A stretch of 64,000 nucleotides of DNA from JADGNZ01 sp963715895 (GCA_963715895.1 OY970284.1:6510001-6574000), one strand, 5' to 3'. Numbered from the stretch's first letter, positions 17,095-25,607 are shown. Numbers and translations: made by a program. Notes: generated from the sequence alone by a model not told the origin.

Positions 17095-17652
17095 ATTTTC
17101 CCACCACGACGAGGATCGCGTTTCGACCGGAGACCTGCAGAACCTGAGTCCAGAATCAATGAAATGATCCGCGGCATCCCTGAGGTCCGCCTCATCGGTG
17201 CTGACGGCTCCCAGATCGGCGTCGTCCCCCTGCAGCAGGCGCAGGACATGGCCCGAGAGAAAGACCTCGACCTCGTGGAGATCTCGCCGACGGCGAACCC
17301 TCCCGTCTGCAAGGTCATGGATTACGGCAAGTACGTTTTCCAGCAGAAGAAGAAGCAGAGCGAGGCCAAGAAGAAGCAGAAGGTGATCGTCGTCAAGGAG
17401 GTGCAGTTCCGCCCCCGCATCGACGACCACGATTTCGATTTCAAGAAGAACAACATCGTCCGTTTCCTGCAGCACGGCGATAAGGTCAAAGCCTCGATCC
17501 GCTTCCGCGGACGCGAGATGACCCACATGGAGCTCGGCCGGGCCGTGCTCGATCGCCTGCTCACCGAGATCAAGGAGTTCGGCGCTCCCGAGAATGCCAA
17601 TCCCGACGTTCAGGGAAACCGCATGACGATGGTGATATCGCCGGTGAAGTAG
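17095..17652 (+). CDS. infC: Translation initiation factor IF-3, ATT start
   Basis: IF-3 prevents subunit joining and checks the start codon. The first in-frame ATG (17164) would delete the conserved RINE segment that precedes MIRGIPEVRLIGADGS. The frame stays open upstream to an ATT at 17095, which has AGGAGG 8 bases before it (17081-17086). I therefore use ATT; it gives 185 residues with a basic N-terminal tail. The E. coli infC gene also begins with AUU, through which IF-3 represses itself. N- and C-domains are complete. Confidence 0.9.
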   Translation: MFPPRRGSRFDRRPAEPESRINEMIRGIPEVRLIGADGSQIGVVPLQQAQDMAREKDLDLVEISPTANPPVCKVMDYGKYVFQQKKKQSEAKKKQKVIVVKEVQFRPRIDDHDFDFKKNNIVRFLQHGDKVKASIRFRGREMTHMELGRAVLDRLLTEIKEFGAPENANPDVQGNRMTMVISPVK

Positions 17653-17666
17653 GGAGTCGGACGAGG

Positions 17667-17722
17667 GTTGTCGGTTATCGGTTGTCACACACCGACACCA
17701 CTGATAACCGATAACCGACAAC
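17667..17722. repeat. Intergenic inverted repeat, GTTGTCGG family, between infC and rpmI
   Basis: GTTGTCGGTTATCGGTTGTC at 17667-17686 is inversely repeated at 17702-17722. The same core words recur at about 31622-31704, 47309-47330, 50180-50200, 50394-50412 and 61827-61940, always between genes. Confidence 0.7.
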
Positions 17723-17776
17723 TACCCACGAAGCCCCAGGAATTCACCGCTGCCGCGGTAAGTTAGGAGCCAGGCT

Positions 17777-17974
17777 ATGCCGAAGATGAAAACGCATCGT
17801 GGAGCCGCCAAGCGGTTCAAAAAGTCGGGAACGGGCAAGATTCAGCGCAATCACGCCTTCCACTCGCACATCCTCACCAAGAAATCGCCCGGCCGCAAAG
17901 CGGAGCTGGGACGAGAGACTCAGGTGTCGAAGGCGAACGAGAAGACCGTAAGGCGGATGATCCCGTACCTCTAG
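17777..17974 (+). CDS. rpmI: 50S ribosomal protein L35
   Basis: The 65-residue product starts MPKMKTHRGAAKRFKKSGTGK and ends VRRMIPYL, typical L35 in length and sequence. TTAGGAGCC lies a few bases before the ATG. It is separated from infC by 124 bases holding an inverted repeat, more spacing than usual. Confidence 0.97.
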   Translation: MPKMKTHRGAAKRFKKSGTGKIQRNHAFHSHILTKKSPGRKAELGRETQVSKANEKTVRRMIPYL

Positions 17975-18066
17975 CTCTTAGCTGCCAGCTCTTAGCTCGC
18001 AGGGAAGACGGCGACGGCTTTCGTCCTGCCCGTCTCCTGAGAGCCAACAGCTAACAGCCAAGAGCT
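17973..18066. repeat. 28-base imperfect inverted repeat between rpmI and rplT
   Basis: The arm at 17973-18000 (AGCTCTTAGCTGCCAGC and on) matches the reverse complement of 18039-18066 at most positions. The left arm begins inside the rpmI stop codon. It may act as an mRNA hairpin within the operon or be a mobile repeat remnant. Confidence 0.6.
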
Positions 18067-18138
18067 CTAACCCGAGCGAGGCGCGGTAATCACCACTCCT
18101 GACCCGCCCGCTCAGAACGAAGCAAACGAGGAGACAAA

Positions 18139-18567
18139 ATGCCGAGAGTCAAACGGGGTCCAAAGAGAAAGAACCGCCGCACCAAGATCCTGAAGCTGGC
18201 CAAGGGCTACTTCGGGATGAAGTCGCGTGGTCACCGCATCGCGAAACAACAGGTCGAGAAGGGGCTGAACTCCGCCTTCGCCGGCCGCAAGGATCGCAAG
18301 GGTGATTTCCGGAAGCTCTGGATCGCCCGCATCAACGCCGCCGCCCGCCTGAACGGGATCTCTTACTCGCAGCTCATCGCCGGCCTGAAGGCCGCCGGTT
18401 CGCTGGTCGACCGGAAGATCCTGGCCGACATCGCCGTCCGCGATGCCGCCGCCTTCACCGCCTTCGTCGACGCCGCCAAGGGCGCGCTGAACAAGCAGCA
18501 GCTCCGCACCGCGCTCGACAAAGAGACGGCCACCAAGCGGCCCGCCGCGAAACCGGCCACCGCGTAA
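18139..18567 (+). CDS. rplT: 50S ribosomal protein L20
   Basis: L20 is needed for early large-subunit assembly and in many bacteria represses the infC operon. The 142-residue product starts MPRVKRGPKRKNRRTKILKLAKG and has the globular part RLNGISYSQLIAGLKAAG. It is longer than the usual 117-120 residues because of an Ala/Lys-rich C-terminal tail. AGGAGAC precedes the ATG. A strong terminator follows. Confidence 0.96.
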   Translation: MPRVKRGPKRKNRRTKILKLAKGYFGMKSRGHRIAKQQVEKGLNSAFAGRKDRKGDFRKLWIARINAAARLNGISYSQLIAGLKAAGSLVDRKILADIAVRDAAAFTAFVDAAKGALNKQQLRTALDKETATKRPAAKPATA

Positions 18568-18591
18568 CGCAACTCCTATCGATCGACATCA

Positions 18592-18620
18592 AACGCGGGC
18601 CTCGTGCCCGCGTTTTTGTT
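18592..18620 (+). terminator. Intrinsic terminator after rplT
   Basis: AACGCGGGC (18592-18600), loop CTCGT, GCCCGCGTT (18606-18614), then a T-run to 18617 and GTTTG. The 9-bp GC-rich stem with T-run is a textbook terminator. It ends only a few bases before the pheS -10 box, so pheS has its own promoter. Confidence 0.85.
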
Positions 18621-18622
18621 TG

Positions 18623-18628
18623 TACAAT
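18623..18628 (+). promoter_or_regulatory. -10 box of pheS
   Basis: TACAAT ends 12 bases before the pheS ATG at 18641, inside the tail of the rplT terminator. No Shine-Dalgarno sequence lies in the spacer (CGCCGGCCCGAC), so the message has at most a few leader bases. Confidence 0.5.
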
Positions 18629-18640
18629 CGCCGGCCCGAC

Positions 18641-19666
18641 ATGCTCGACGACATCACACGCATCAATCAAGACTTCGCCGCCGCCCTCGCCGGCGCTAAC
18701 ACCGCCGCCGCGCTCGACGAGCTGCGCGTCCACTACTTCGGCCGCAAGGGCGGCCTGATCCCCGCGCTCTTCGCACGCCTCAAGGAAGTTCCGAAGGAGC
18801 AGAAGAAGGACGCCGGCGACGCGCTGAACAAGCTCCGCGACCGCCTCGAGTCGGAGCTGAAGGAAAAGCACGAGCGCATCGCCGCCGAGGAGTCGGAGCG
18901 GAAAGAGTCGCGCGACGTCATCGACGTCACCCTCCCCGCCCGCCTCCCAAACCTCGGCCACCTTCATCCCGTGACCATCGTCCGCCGCGAGATGGAGACC
19001 ATCTTCGCCGAGATGGGCTACTCCCTCGATCCCGGCCCCGAGGTCGAGACCGACTGGTACAACTTCGAAGCACTCAACTTCACCCCCGACCACCCCGCCC
19101 GCGACACGCAGGACACCTTCTTCCTCGATGTCGAACCGTACCTGTTGCGCACGCACACCTCGAACGTGCAGATCCGCTCGATGGAGAAGTACCAGCCGCC
19201 GGTGAAGGTGCTGTCATGCGGACGGGTCTACCGCCGCGACGAGATCACCATGCGCCGCTCGCCGATGTTCCATCAGGCCGAGGGCTTTCTCGTCGACAAA
19301 GGGATCCACATCGGCCACCTCCGGGCCACGCTCGAGCACTTCATCAAGCGCCTCTTCGGCGCCGACTCGAAGATGCGCATGCGCCCGAGCTTCTTCCCCT
19401 TCACCGAACCGTCAGCCGAGGTCGACATGTCGTGCGTCTTCTGCAAAGGCTCCGGCTGCGGAACCTGCTCCCAGACCGGCTGGATGGAGATCCTCGGCTG
19501 CGGCATGATCCACCCTCAGGTCCTCCGCAACGTCGGCATCGACCCTGAGGAATGGAGCGGCTTCGCCTTCGGCCTCGGCCTCGACCGCTGCGCCATGATC
19601 AAGTTCGACATCCCGAACATCCGGACGCTGTTCGAGAACGATCTGAGGGTGCTGCAGCAGTTTTGA
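18641..19666 (+). CDS. pheS: Phenylalanyl-tRNA synthetase alpha subunit
   Basis: The alpha subunit holds the aminoacylation site of the alpha2beta2 enzyme. The 341-residue product has an N-terminal coiled coil, motif 2 around HQAEGFLVDKG, and motif 3 as GFAFGLGLDRCAMIKF. A Cys cluster (CVFCKGSGCGTC) precedes WMEILGCGMIHP, possibly a small metal site, as in some bacterial PheS. An in-frame ATG seven codons upstream overlaps the -10 box, so I start at 18641. No pheT follows, which is unusual. Confidence 0.96.
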   Translation: MLDDITRINQDFAAALAGANTAAALDELRVHYFGRKGGLIPALFARLKEVPKEQKKDAGDALNKLRDRLESELKEKHERIAAEESERKESRDVIDVTLPARLPNLGHLHPVTIVRREMETIFAEMGYSLDPGPEVETDWYNFEALNFTPDHPARDTQDTFFLDVEPYLLRTHTSNVQIRSMEKYQPPVKVLSCGRVYRRDEITMRRSPMFHQAEGFLVDKGIHIGHLRATLEHFIKRLFGADSKMRMRPSFFPFTEPSAEVDMSCVFCKGSGCGTCSQTGWMEILGCGMIHPQVLRNVGIDPEEWSGFAFGLGLDRCAMIKFDIPNIRTLFENDLRVLQQF

Positions 19667-20061
19667 GATGTCGCAACGCTTACCGTCGCGACGAGAATGG
19701 CAAGACTGCCGTCTGGTTGCACGATGACCTCGTAACTCTCAATCCAGCGCTCCTCGGACGGGAAGAGGCGCATCTTCCGTTCAACGAGATCGGTGAGCCA
19801 GCGATCGGTAAGTGGAATCCCGCGGCTGACCGCTCCCTGAACAGCCTCTCGGATCAAGCCGTCACGATCCTGCGCGGGGACGAGGGACAGGTTCCAGGCG
19901 ATCGCACCCAATGCCACCAATGCTTCGTAGCTACTCCTTGTTTCGTCGTCTACGGCGTGTGGTGCGATGAGCTGCGCCAGGCGTGTTGAAGCCTTGTTGG
20001 CGTCGGGCTCGAAATCGATCGTGCCTGACCGATGGTGTTTCCTGCGAGACGCCTTGCCCAC
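19516..20061 (-). CDS. Hypothetical protein overlapping the 3' end of pheS on the other strand
   Basis: A 181-residue frame starting at GTG 20059-20061 (GGAGAG 7 bases upstream; a TTG two codons earlier is possible). It begins VGKASRRKHHRSG and contains a plausible globular core (LVALGAIAWNLSLVPAQDRD, then LVERKMRLFPSEERWIESYE). The last 50 codons run antisense through the end of pheS and read as low-complexity, so the natural stop may have been lost. No known domain is recognised. Confidence 0.45.
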   Translation of the reverse strand: MGKASRRKHHRSGTIDFEPDANKASTRLAQLIAPHAVDDETRSSYEALVALGAIAWNLSLVPAQDRDGLIREAVQGAVSRGIPLTDRWLTDLVERKMRLFPSEERWIESYEVIVQPDGSLAILVATVSVATSQNCCSTLRSFSNSVRMFGMSNLIMAQRSRPRPKAKPLHSSGSMPTLRRT

Positions 20062-20317
20062 GAGCAACTCTCCGGCGTCGTCCGGCTAACGGACCCAAGC
20101 TCCCCGGCTTGGAGCCGCGCGCGAAAATGGTACCGCACTCGCGACGCGGCAATGGGGGACCGCGGTTCTCGCGGCGATCATCGATAGCACGGTGTAGCCG
20201 ACGTAGCGCAGTTGTAAGTTGTCTGGCGGCGTATCGAGCGGTTGCGGCTGATATGCCAGCGGCGTTGGAAGGAACATGAACAGCCAAAACTGGTAAGTCG
20301 GCGTGCTCCACGGACAT

Positions 20318-20770
20318 ATGAATGGACTCCACGAGGCCATCAATGGACTCCACGAGGCTATGAATGGGCTCTGCGAGGCCATGAATGGGCTCCGCGAGGC
20401 CATGAGTGGACTCCACGAGGCCATCAATGGACTCCACGAGGCCATCAATGGACTCCACGAGGCCATCAATGGACTCCACGAGGCCATCAATGGGCTCCAC
20501 GAGGCCATCAATGGGCTCCACGAGGCCATGAATGCACTCCAACGAGGCCATGAATGGACTCCACGAGGCCATGAATGCACTCCAACGAGGCCATGAATGG
20601 ACTCCACGAGGCCATGAATGGTCTCCGCGAGGCCATCAATGGACTCCACGAGGCCATGAATGGACTCCACGAGGCCATGAATGGACTCCCGCGAGGCCAT
20701 CAATGGGCTCCGCGAGGCCATGAATGAGACCCCACGAGACCATGAATGGGCTCCACGAGGCCATCAATCG
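20318..20770. repeat. 21-base tandem array, about 21.5 units
   Basis: Units of the form ATGAATGGACTCCACGAGG plus CC, with A/G and G/C variation at a few positions, run head to tail from 20318 to 20762 plus a partial copy. Four units are 22 bases long (528-, 571-, 677- and 720-series). Because 21 is a multiple of 3, long frames stay open on both strands, encoding heptads such as NGLHEAI (plus) and GLVESID (minus). No unique spacers are present, so this is not a CRISPR. From 20068 to 20317 and 20771 to 20867 I see no convincing gene. Confidence 0.9.
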
Positions 20771-20867
20771 CTCCTGCTGACCCCCGGACGCCGCCGTTCG
20801 CTACGGGGCTGCTGCGATCTCCTCGTCGAATTACCTCGGCTTAGCTGAAGCTGCCCCGTGTGAGGAT

Positions 20868-20873
20868 TATGAT
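20868..20873 (+). promoter_or_regulatory. -10 box for leaderless Uma2 mRNA
   Basis: TATGAT (5 of 6) ends 6 bases before the ATG at 20880, with TCCACG between, so transcription should start at the start codon. Confidence 0.4.
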
Positions 20874-20879
20874 TCCACG

Positions 20880-21503
20880 ATGGCTCGTGCAGCGAAACGC
20901 GCGGCGACGTATGACGATCTCCTGAAGGTGCCCGACCATTTCATCGCCGAGATCGTCGATGGCGAGCTGTTTACCAGCCCGCGCCCCGCGTTGCGTCACG
21001 CGACGGCATCCTCGGCTCTCGGTGCGCTCCTGGGCTCGGCGTTCATGTTTGGCCACGGTGGGCCCGGAGGCTGGTGGATCCTCTTCGAACCGGAGCTGCA
21101 TCTCGAAGCCGATGTCCTCGTGCCCGATCTCGCAGGTTGGCGGCGTGAGCGAATGCCCGAGGTTCCTGACGAGGCGTGGTGTGACATCGCTCCCGACTGG
21201 GTCTGCGAGGTCGTCTCGCCCTCCACGGGACGTCTCGATCGCGTGCAAAAGATGCCCAAGTACGCCGGACACGGCGTGTCGCATCTCTGGCTCGTCGATC
21301 CCGGCGTTCGAACGCTGGAGGTTTACCGTCTCGAACAGGGGCGGTGGTCTCTGATTGCGACTCATGGCGACGATGTTGTTTCCCTCATCCGCGCCGAGCC
21401 GTTCGACGCCATCGAGCTCGATCTCCGGCTGCTTTGGGGACTTCTCGCTACGTCACCGCAGCCTCGAACAGCTCGCAGACGACCCTCGAAGAAGCGTCTC
21501 TGA
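20880..21503 (+). CDS. Uma2 family (DUF820) endonuclease-fold protein
   Basis: The 207-residue product has the Uma2 pattern: IAEIVDGELF, an ADVLVPDLAGWRRER segment and EVVSPSTGRLDRVQKMPKYAGHGVSHLWLVDPG, with the acidic residues and the Lys of the PD-(D/E)XK-like fold. The function of Uma2 proteins is unknown despite being frequent in cyanobacteria and soil bacteria. A basic tail (ARRRPSKKRL) follows. It stands alone beside the tandem array. Confidence 0.85.
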   Translation: MARAAKRAATYDDLLKVPDHFIAEIVDGELFTSPRPALRHATASSALGALLGSAFMFGHGGPGGWWILFEPELHLEADVLVPDLAGWRRERMPEVPDEAWCDIAPDWVCEVVSPSTGRLDRVQKMPKYAGHGVSHLWLVDPGVRTLEVYRLEQGRWSLIATHGDDVVSLIRAEPFDAIELDLRLLWGLLATSPQPRTARRRPSKKRL

Positions 21504-21630
21504 GAGCCACCGGTGAAGGCGCTCCCCTGCGGCACGTCTACCTGCCGACCATGGATGACTGTCCAACCTCGACCACCGCACTCGCGGTATCCATATATAT
21601 TGGGTCGAACGAATCAGTTGGAGGAACGTC

Positions 21631-22488
21631 ATGATCCGTGGGATTCACTGCCTTCTTTTCTCTGCTGCACTGCTGCTCCTCGCTGCTTCCGCGAGCGCGG
21701 AGCAGTTGGACATGAGCACGATTCTCGCGAAACAGAAAGCAGGAGCCTCGGCCGATGCGCTCCTGGCGAGCGTCAACGATCCCGCGAACACGCTCGCAAT
21801 CAGAGCCGACGACATTGCCTCTCTAAGGAGCGGCGGAGTCCCGGAGACGGTGATCGCGGCGATCCAGCAGAGGATCACAAACCAGGCCGCTCCACCCCCC
21901 GTTGCCACCCCGGCCGCGATTGCGCCGGACGATGCGCGTCTTTCGGACGTCGTAAGGCTTGCCAAGTCGGGGATCTCCGAATCGCTCATCGCGGAGCAGA
22001 TCAAGCAGTCCGGCGCCGCATACAAGCTTTCGATGAACGATCTCCTCTACCTCAAGCAGAATAGCGTGCAGGACTCGGTCATCTCCGCTCTTCTGGCAAC
22101 GAAGGAGCAGGAAGCGAAAAAGGCCGCCGCCGGTCCCGAGGAGACCGCATTCAACGAGCTGCTCCTGGTGCACGGCTGGGGGCCGATGCGGCGGGAACGG
22201 CCCGGCCGCCTCCTCCTGAAAGGGGACACGTTTTCCTGGATCGACGGCGCTGATCCGAAGGAAAACTTCGCGTTCCAGACCGCCGGTCTCGAAAAGGTCT
22301 GGTACACATGCCAGGCACAGACGGCCGGGGACGTCTGCTACCAGATTAACTTCCAGATCGTGAAGGGGCCGCGCTACGCGTTCGCGGACGTGAGCCGCGC
22401 CACCGGCTCGAACGCCACCGTAAAGGCGGTGATGGAAACGCTTCGCAAGAACTATCCTCGCGCACCCTTCGGCGCACCGGACCATTGA
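21631..22488 (+). CDS. Secreted protein with two internal helical repeats
   Basis: The 285-residue product has a signal peptide (residues 1-23, ending SASAEQ). Two repeats of about 50 residues follow (MSTILAKQKAGASADALL and VVRLAKSGISESLIAEQI, each ending in a V-[IV]-AAI/SALL helix), then a C-terminal beta-rich domain of about 105 residues (RRERPGRLLLKGDTFSWIDG onward) with two Cys. GGAGG lies 6 bases before the ATG. The family is not recognised; surface or periplasmic location is inferred. Confidence 0.6.
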   Translation: MIRGIHCLLFSAALLLLAASASAEQLDMSTILAKQKAGASADALLASVNDPANTLAIRADDIASLRSGGVPETVIAAIQQRITNQAAPPPVATPAAIAPDDARLSDVVRLAKSGISESLIAEQIKQSGAAYKLSMNDLLYLKQNSVQDSVISALLATKEQEAKKAAAGPEETAFNELLLVHGWGPMRRERPGRLLLKGDTFSWIDGADPKENFAFQTAGLEKVWYTCQAQTAGDVCYQINFQIVKGPRYAFADVSRATGSNATVKAVMETLRKNYPRAPFGAPDH

Positions 22489-22507
22489 GCCGGCAAACTA
22501 CATCGAG

Positions 22508-24325
22508 TCAGATAATCCTCCGCTTCGCGCCGTTGGCGGGGTTCCAGGAGACGATGTGGTTCTGTTCACCGTAAAAAACGTCGCGCAGCGGCTCGATCGG
22601 GGGACGCGGATCGAGCGTCCCGGAGGGTACCCAAACCACCTTGTCCACTCGCTGCGCAATCAAGCCGCGATTGAGATCGACGGCGATGAGCTGGCGGACC
22701 CCTGCTGCGGTTTCGACCGCCAGGACGCACCGCGCACCGTCATCCCCGACGAAGATCGATGATCTCGCGGGGCCAAGTGGAATGTCGCGTTGCGGCGTAC
22801 CGGCGGCCGAAAGGATGTGCAGAACAATCGCGGACTCCGCTCCGTCGACGATGGCGATGCGTCCATCGCGAAGGAACCGTGCCGTCTTCACATGCGTCCC
22901 GCTGACGAGTGTGGTGATGAGCGCACCGGTGCGGGCGTCGTTGAGCGTCACGAGGTCCGCGCGGCGCTCCGGCTTCACCAGCATATGCGCCGCTGGCGCG
23001 TCGGGATAGATGACGGCGAACGTCGACGTAGCCAGGGATCCGGTCTCACGCAGACCGCGAGCCCTCACATCGAGCTCCACGATCTTCAGCTCCTTCTTGG
23101 TATTGAGATAGAGGCGAAACACATCCGGCGAGACGAAGAAGGCGCGCATATAGCCGCCATCGGGCAGCATCACCGAAGCTAGTGAACGCTTTTGCGCGAC
23201 GTCGTAGACAGAGAGAATGTTCGAGCGCGAAATGGTAGCGATCCGTCCGCCATCATCGGAGACAAAGAGGTCTAGCGGTTCAACGGTCAGCCCGGTATCG
23301 ATAGGCTTTTTCAAATCGCGCCGATAGATCCACAGCTTAGCCAGGCCATCTTCCATGCGAGGCACGATGGCGCTGTGGCCATCGCGCGTATACCGCACCG
23401 CCGAGAGATTGCCGATGCGGACCGACGAGCCGTCGTCGGTGTTCAGAAGGAACCCGGCATGGTAATCGCCACGTCCCGGACTTCTCCCCGTGATCACCGC
23501 GAATGGGCCGCTCGTGGAACGAGTGACATGAAGGTCGATGCTGAGATCGTCCGGCTTTACCGACAGCACCCACCCGACATAGCCAGCCGCGATGAGAAGC
23601 GCGGCCGCCATCGTTCCCCATAGAAACTGGGACAGTGCCAGGTGGTTGCGGCGCCGGTCAGTGCGTCCACGCTCGAGCTGCCATGCGCCGCCGGCGACGA
23701 TACCAACGGCCACCGCCACAGCCAACGCGATTCCCATCCATTTCATGACCTCGACGGCCCAACCGGTGGCCAGGAGAAGGGTGAGGTAGCGGATTGCCAG
23801 ACCGCAGACTACCGCCGCGGCGAAGTCGATGACGATCAGCGGTGACCGCGAGCGCGCGAAGGTACTGATGACGTGTGCAATCAGGAAGAGCGCCAGCGCG
23901 ATCGCCAGAACATACTTTGTACTTTCGGCGAGCGTCAGTGTCCAGAAGCTCTTCCAGAACTCGCCCACCATCAGCCAGGCCGGTGCGATGATGATGGCGA
24001 AGCAGCCGACGACCATCAGGAGCCCCGCCGCCAGCTTTCCGAACCAGATCGATGCGGACGACACCGGCCGCGAGAAGTAGAACGACATGCGGTTGTCGGA
24101 GAGATCGCGGCCGACGAAGCTGGCGCCGGACATCACCGCCAGGGCCACGCCGAAGCCGGTGGCAGAGATCAGCGACAACAGCCCGATCGTTTCCTGCGGT
24201 GACCTGCCGTTGATTCCCGGAATCACGCTGAGGATGAAGGGCAGGATGGCGAAGGCCACCGCCGCGTAGGCGACGAAACGCTTCTCCTCGAATTCTCTTG
24301 CTGCAATGGCGAGCGCGTTTCTCAT
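22508..24325 (-). CDS. ABC-2 type permease with large extracytoplasmic propeller-like domain
   Basis: The 605-residue product has about six membrane helices in its first 270 residues, with the ABC-2 pattern SFVGRDLSDNRMSFYFSRPVS. After a last helix (LLIAAGYVGWVLSV) come more than 300 residues of repeated beta-strand units (DDGGRIATISRSNILSVYDV, then RDGRIAIVDGAESAIVLHIL) that look like WD40/YVTN propeller blades. It starts at 24323-24325, overlapping the ATPase stop in ATGA. A plain ABC-2 permease would end near residue 270. Substrate unknown. Confidence 0.7.
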   Translation of the reverse strand: MRNALAIAAREFEEKRFVAYAAVAFAILPFILSVIPGINGRSPQETIGLLSLISATGFGVALAVMSGASFVGRDLSDNRMSFYFSRPVSSASIWFGKLAAGLLMVVGCFAIIIAPAWLMVGEFWKSFWTLTLAESTKYVLAIALALFLIAHVISTFARSRSPLIVIDFAAAVVCGLAIRYLTLLLATGWAVEVMKWMGIALAVAVAVGIVAGGAWQLERGRTDRRRNHLALSQFLWGTMAAALLIAAGYVGWVLSVKPDDLSIDLHVTRSTSGPFAVITGRSPGRGDYHAGFLLNTDDGSSVRIGNLSAVRYTRDGHSAIVPRMEDGLAKLWIYRRDLKKPIDTGLTVEPLDLFVSDDGGRIATISRSNILSVYDVAQKRSLASVMLPDGGYMRAFFVSPDVFRLYLNTKKELKIVELDVRARGLRETGSLATSTFAVIYPDAPAAHMLVKPERRADLVTLNDARTGALITTLVSGTHVKTARFLRDGRIAIVDGAESAIVLHILSAAGTPQRDIPLGPARSSIFVGDDGARCVLAVETAAGVRQLIAVDLNRGLIAQRVDKVVWVPSGTLDPRPPIEPLRDVFYGEQNHIVSWNPANGAKRRII

Positions 24326-25215
24326 GACTTCCCTCCAGCTATGGCGATGAAGATTTCTTCGAGTGACATCGCTTCGACTTCTGCCGCGCCGATGGTGCTG
24401 CTGCTGCGCATCCGTTCGAAAGCCAGATCGTCGTAGTTGCTGACGATGGCCTCGGCGCCCGCGCCCCAGCTCCGCATCACCGTCGTCCGCAGCACCGCAT
24501 CGTCGATCACCGGCCGCGCGGCGAAGCGGATGCGGCGGAAACGCGACTTGAGCGCGTCGACCTCTTCGTCGAGGACCAGCCGGCCGTTCTCCATCATTCC
24601 CACCCGGTCGGCGAACGTTTCGACGCCGGCCAGATCGTGCGTGGTGATGAAGATGGTCGTACCGCGGTCGGCCAGGTCGCCGATCACTTCCTCGAACAGC
24701 GACCTTCGGGCCACGACGTCGAGGCCGAGCGTCGGATCGTCGAGCACCAGCAGCTCCGGCGAATTCGCCAGCGCCAGTGCCAGCGACACCTGTTTCTTCT
24801 GTCCCTTCGACAGACTCCCGAAACGGCTCGCCATCGGCACGCCGAACGTCCGCAGCCGCGTCTCGACGCTCTCCTGGTCCCATCGGTCATACAGGCGGGA
24901 GCAGAAGCGGGCGATGGATGACACCTTCATCTCCGGCGGTGCATCTGCCTCTTCGGTGACGATGCCGATACGCTGCATGAGTGCCGCGCGGTGCGACCAG
25001 GCGTCTTCGCCGAGCAGCATCGACGTTCCGTGCTCCGGTTTCTGCTCGCCGAGGAGGCAGCGGACCAGGGACGACTTGCCGGCGCCGTTGCGGCCGACGA
25101 GCGCGTAGACGCTCCCTTTGGCGACGTTCAGCGCAACATTATCGACGGCGAGCGTGCGGCCGTAGCGCACCGTGAGATCGCTGATCCCGATGGCGTTGTC
25201 AGTCATGCTTGTCAT
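24322..25215 (-). CDS. ABC transporter ATP-binding protein
   Basis: The 297-residue product has Walker A GRNGAGKSS, signature LSKGQKKQ, Walker B LLVLDDPTLGLD and a switch His in FITTHDL. It is the energising subunit for the downstream permease. It lies between a YtrA-type GntR repressor and the permease, all with 4-base overlaps, like Bacillus ytr-type operons controlled by cell-envelope antibiotics. AGGAGG precedes the ATG. Confidence 0.92.
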   Translation of the reverse strand: MTSMTDNAIGISDLTVRYGRTLAVDNVALNVAKGSVYALVGRNGAGKSSLVRCLLGEQKPEHGTSMLLGEDAWSHRAALMQRIGIVTEEADAPPEMKVSSIARFCSRLYDRWDQESVETRLRTFGVPMASRFGSLSKGQKKQVSLALALANSPELLVLDDPTLGLDVVARRSLFEEVIGDLADRGTTIFITTHDLAGVETFADRVGMMENGRLVLDEEVDALKSRFRRIRFAARPVIDDAVLRTTVMRSWGAGAEAIVSNYDDLAFERMRSSSTIGAAEVEAMSLEEIFIAIAGGKS

Positions 25216-25607
25216 GCTTTCCTCCTGTGCTCGCGCACGACGCGCTCGTACGCGGTCTCGACCTCGTCGACGGCATCCTCGATCGCGGATCCGACCGCGA
25301 TTGCGGTCGATGCATAGCGGTTGGCAGCGTCGCGGAGCGCCTCGTTCCGTTGGGCCTTCTTCGGCTGCGACGGCTGGTCGGCCACGTACGTCCCCTCCCC
25401 CCTCTTCACAGACAGCACGCCCCCCTCGGCGAGCCGCTGGTAGGCGCGGGCGACGGTGTTCGGGTTGACGCGGAGATCCTTGGCAAGGTCGCGGACGGAC
25501 GGCACCGAGGCGCCGGGCTGCAGCGCGCCGAGGGCGATCAGCCGCCGGATACCTTCCTCGATCTGCCGCCAGATCGGCGCGGGATCGGATGGATTGATGG
25601 AGAACAT
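25212..25607 (-). CDS. GntR family (YtrA subfamily) transcriptional regulator
   Basis: The 131-residue product has an N-terminal winged helix (IWRQIEEGIRRLIALGALQP, VNPNTVARAYQRLAEGGVLS) and a short C-terminal dimerisation helix, the size typical of YtrA regulators. It is the first gene of the ABC operon and has an inverted repeat in its promoter, suggesting autorepression. Confidence 0.9.
   Translation of the reverse strand: MFSINPSDPAPIWRQIEEGIRRLIALGALQPGASVPSVRDLAKDLRVNPNTVARAYQRLAEGGVLSVKRGEGTYVADQPSQPKKAQRNEALRDAANRYASTAIAVGSAIEDAVDEVETAYERVVREHRRKA

Noticed and set aside
17164..17166. ATG at 17164 as infC start
   Set aside because: It removes the conserved segment before the first strand of IF-3 and has no ribosome-binding site; the ATT at 17095 has both.
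19931..20721. Minus-strand frames of over 200 codons through the 21-base array
   Set aside because: They stay open only because the repeat period is a multiple of three; the non-repeat ends share no frame, and several frames are equally open on both strands.
20318..20770. CRISPR array
   Set aside because: Units are contiguous 21-base repeats without unique spacers, and no cas gene is near. The same applies to 45273-45798.
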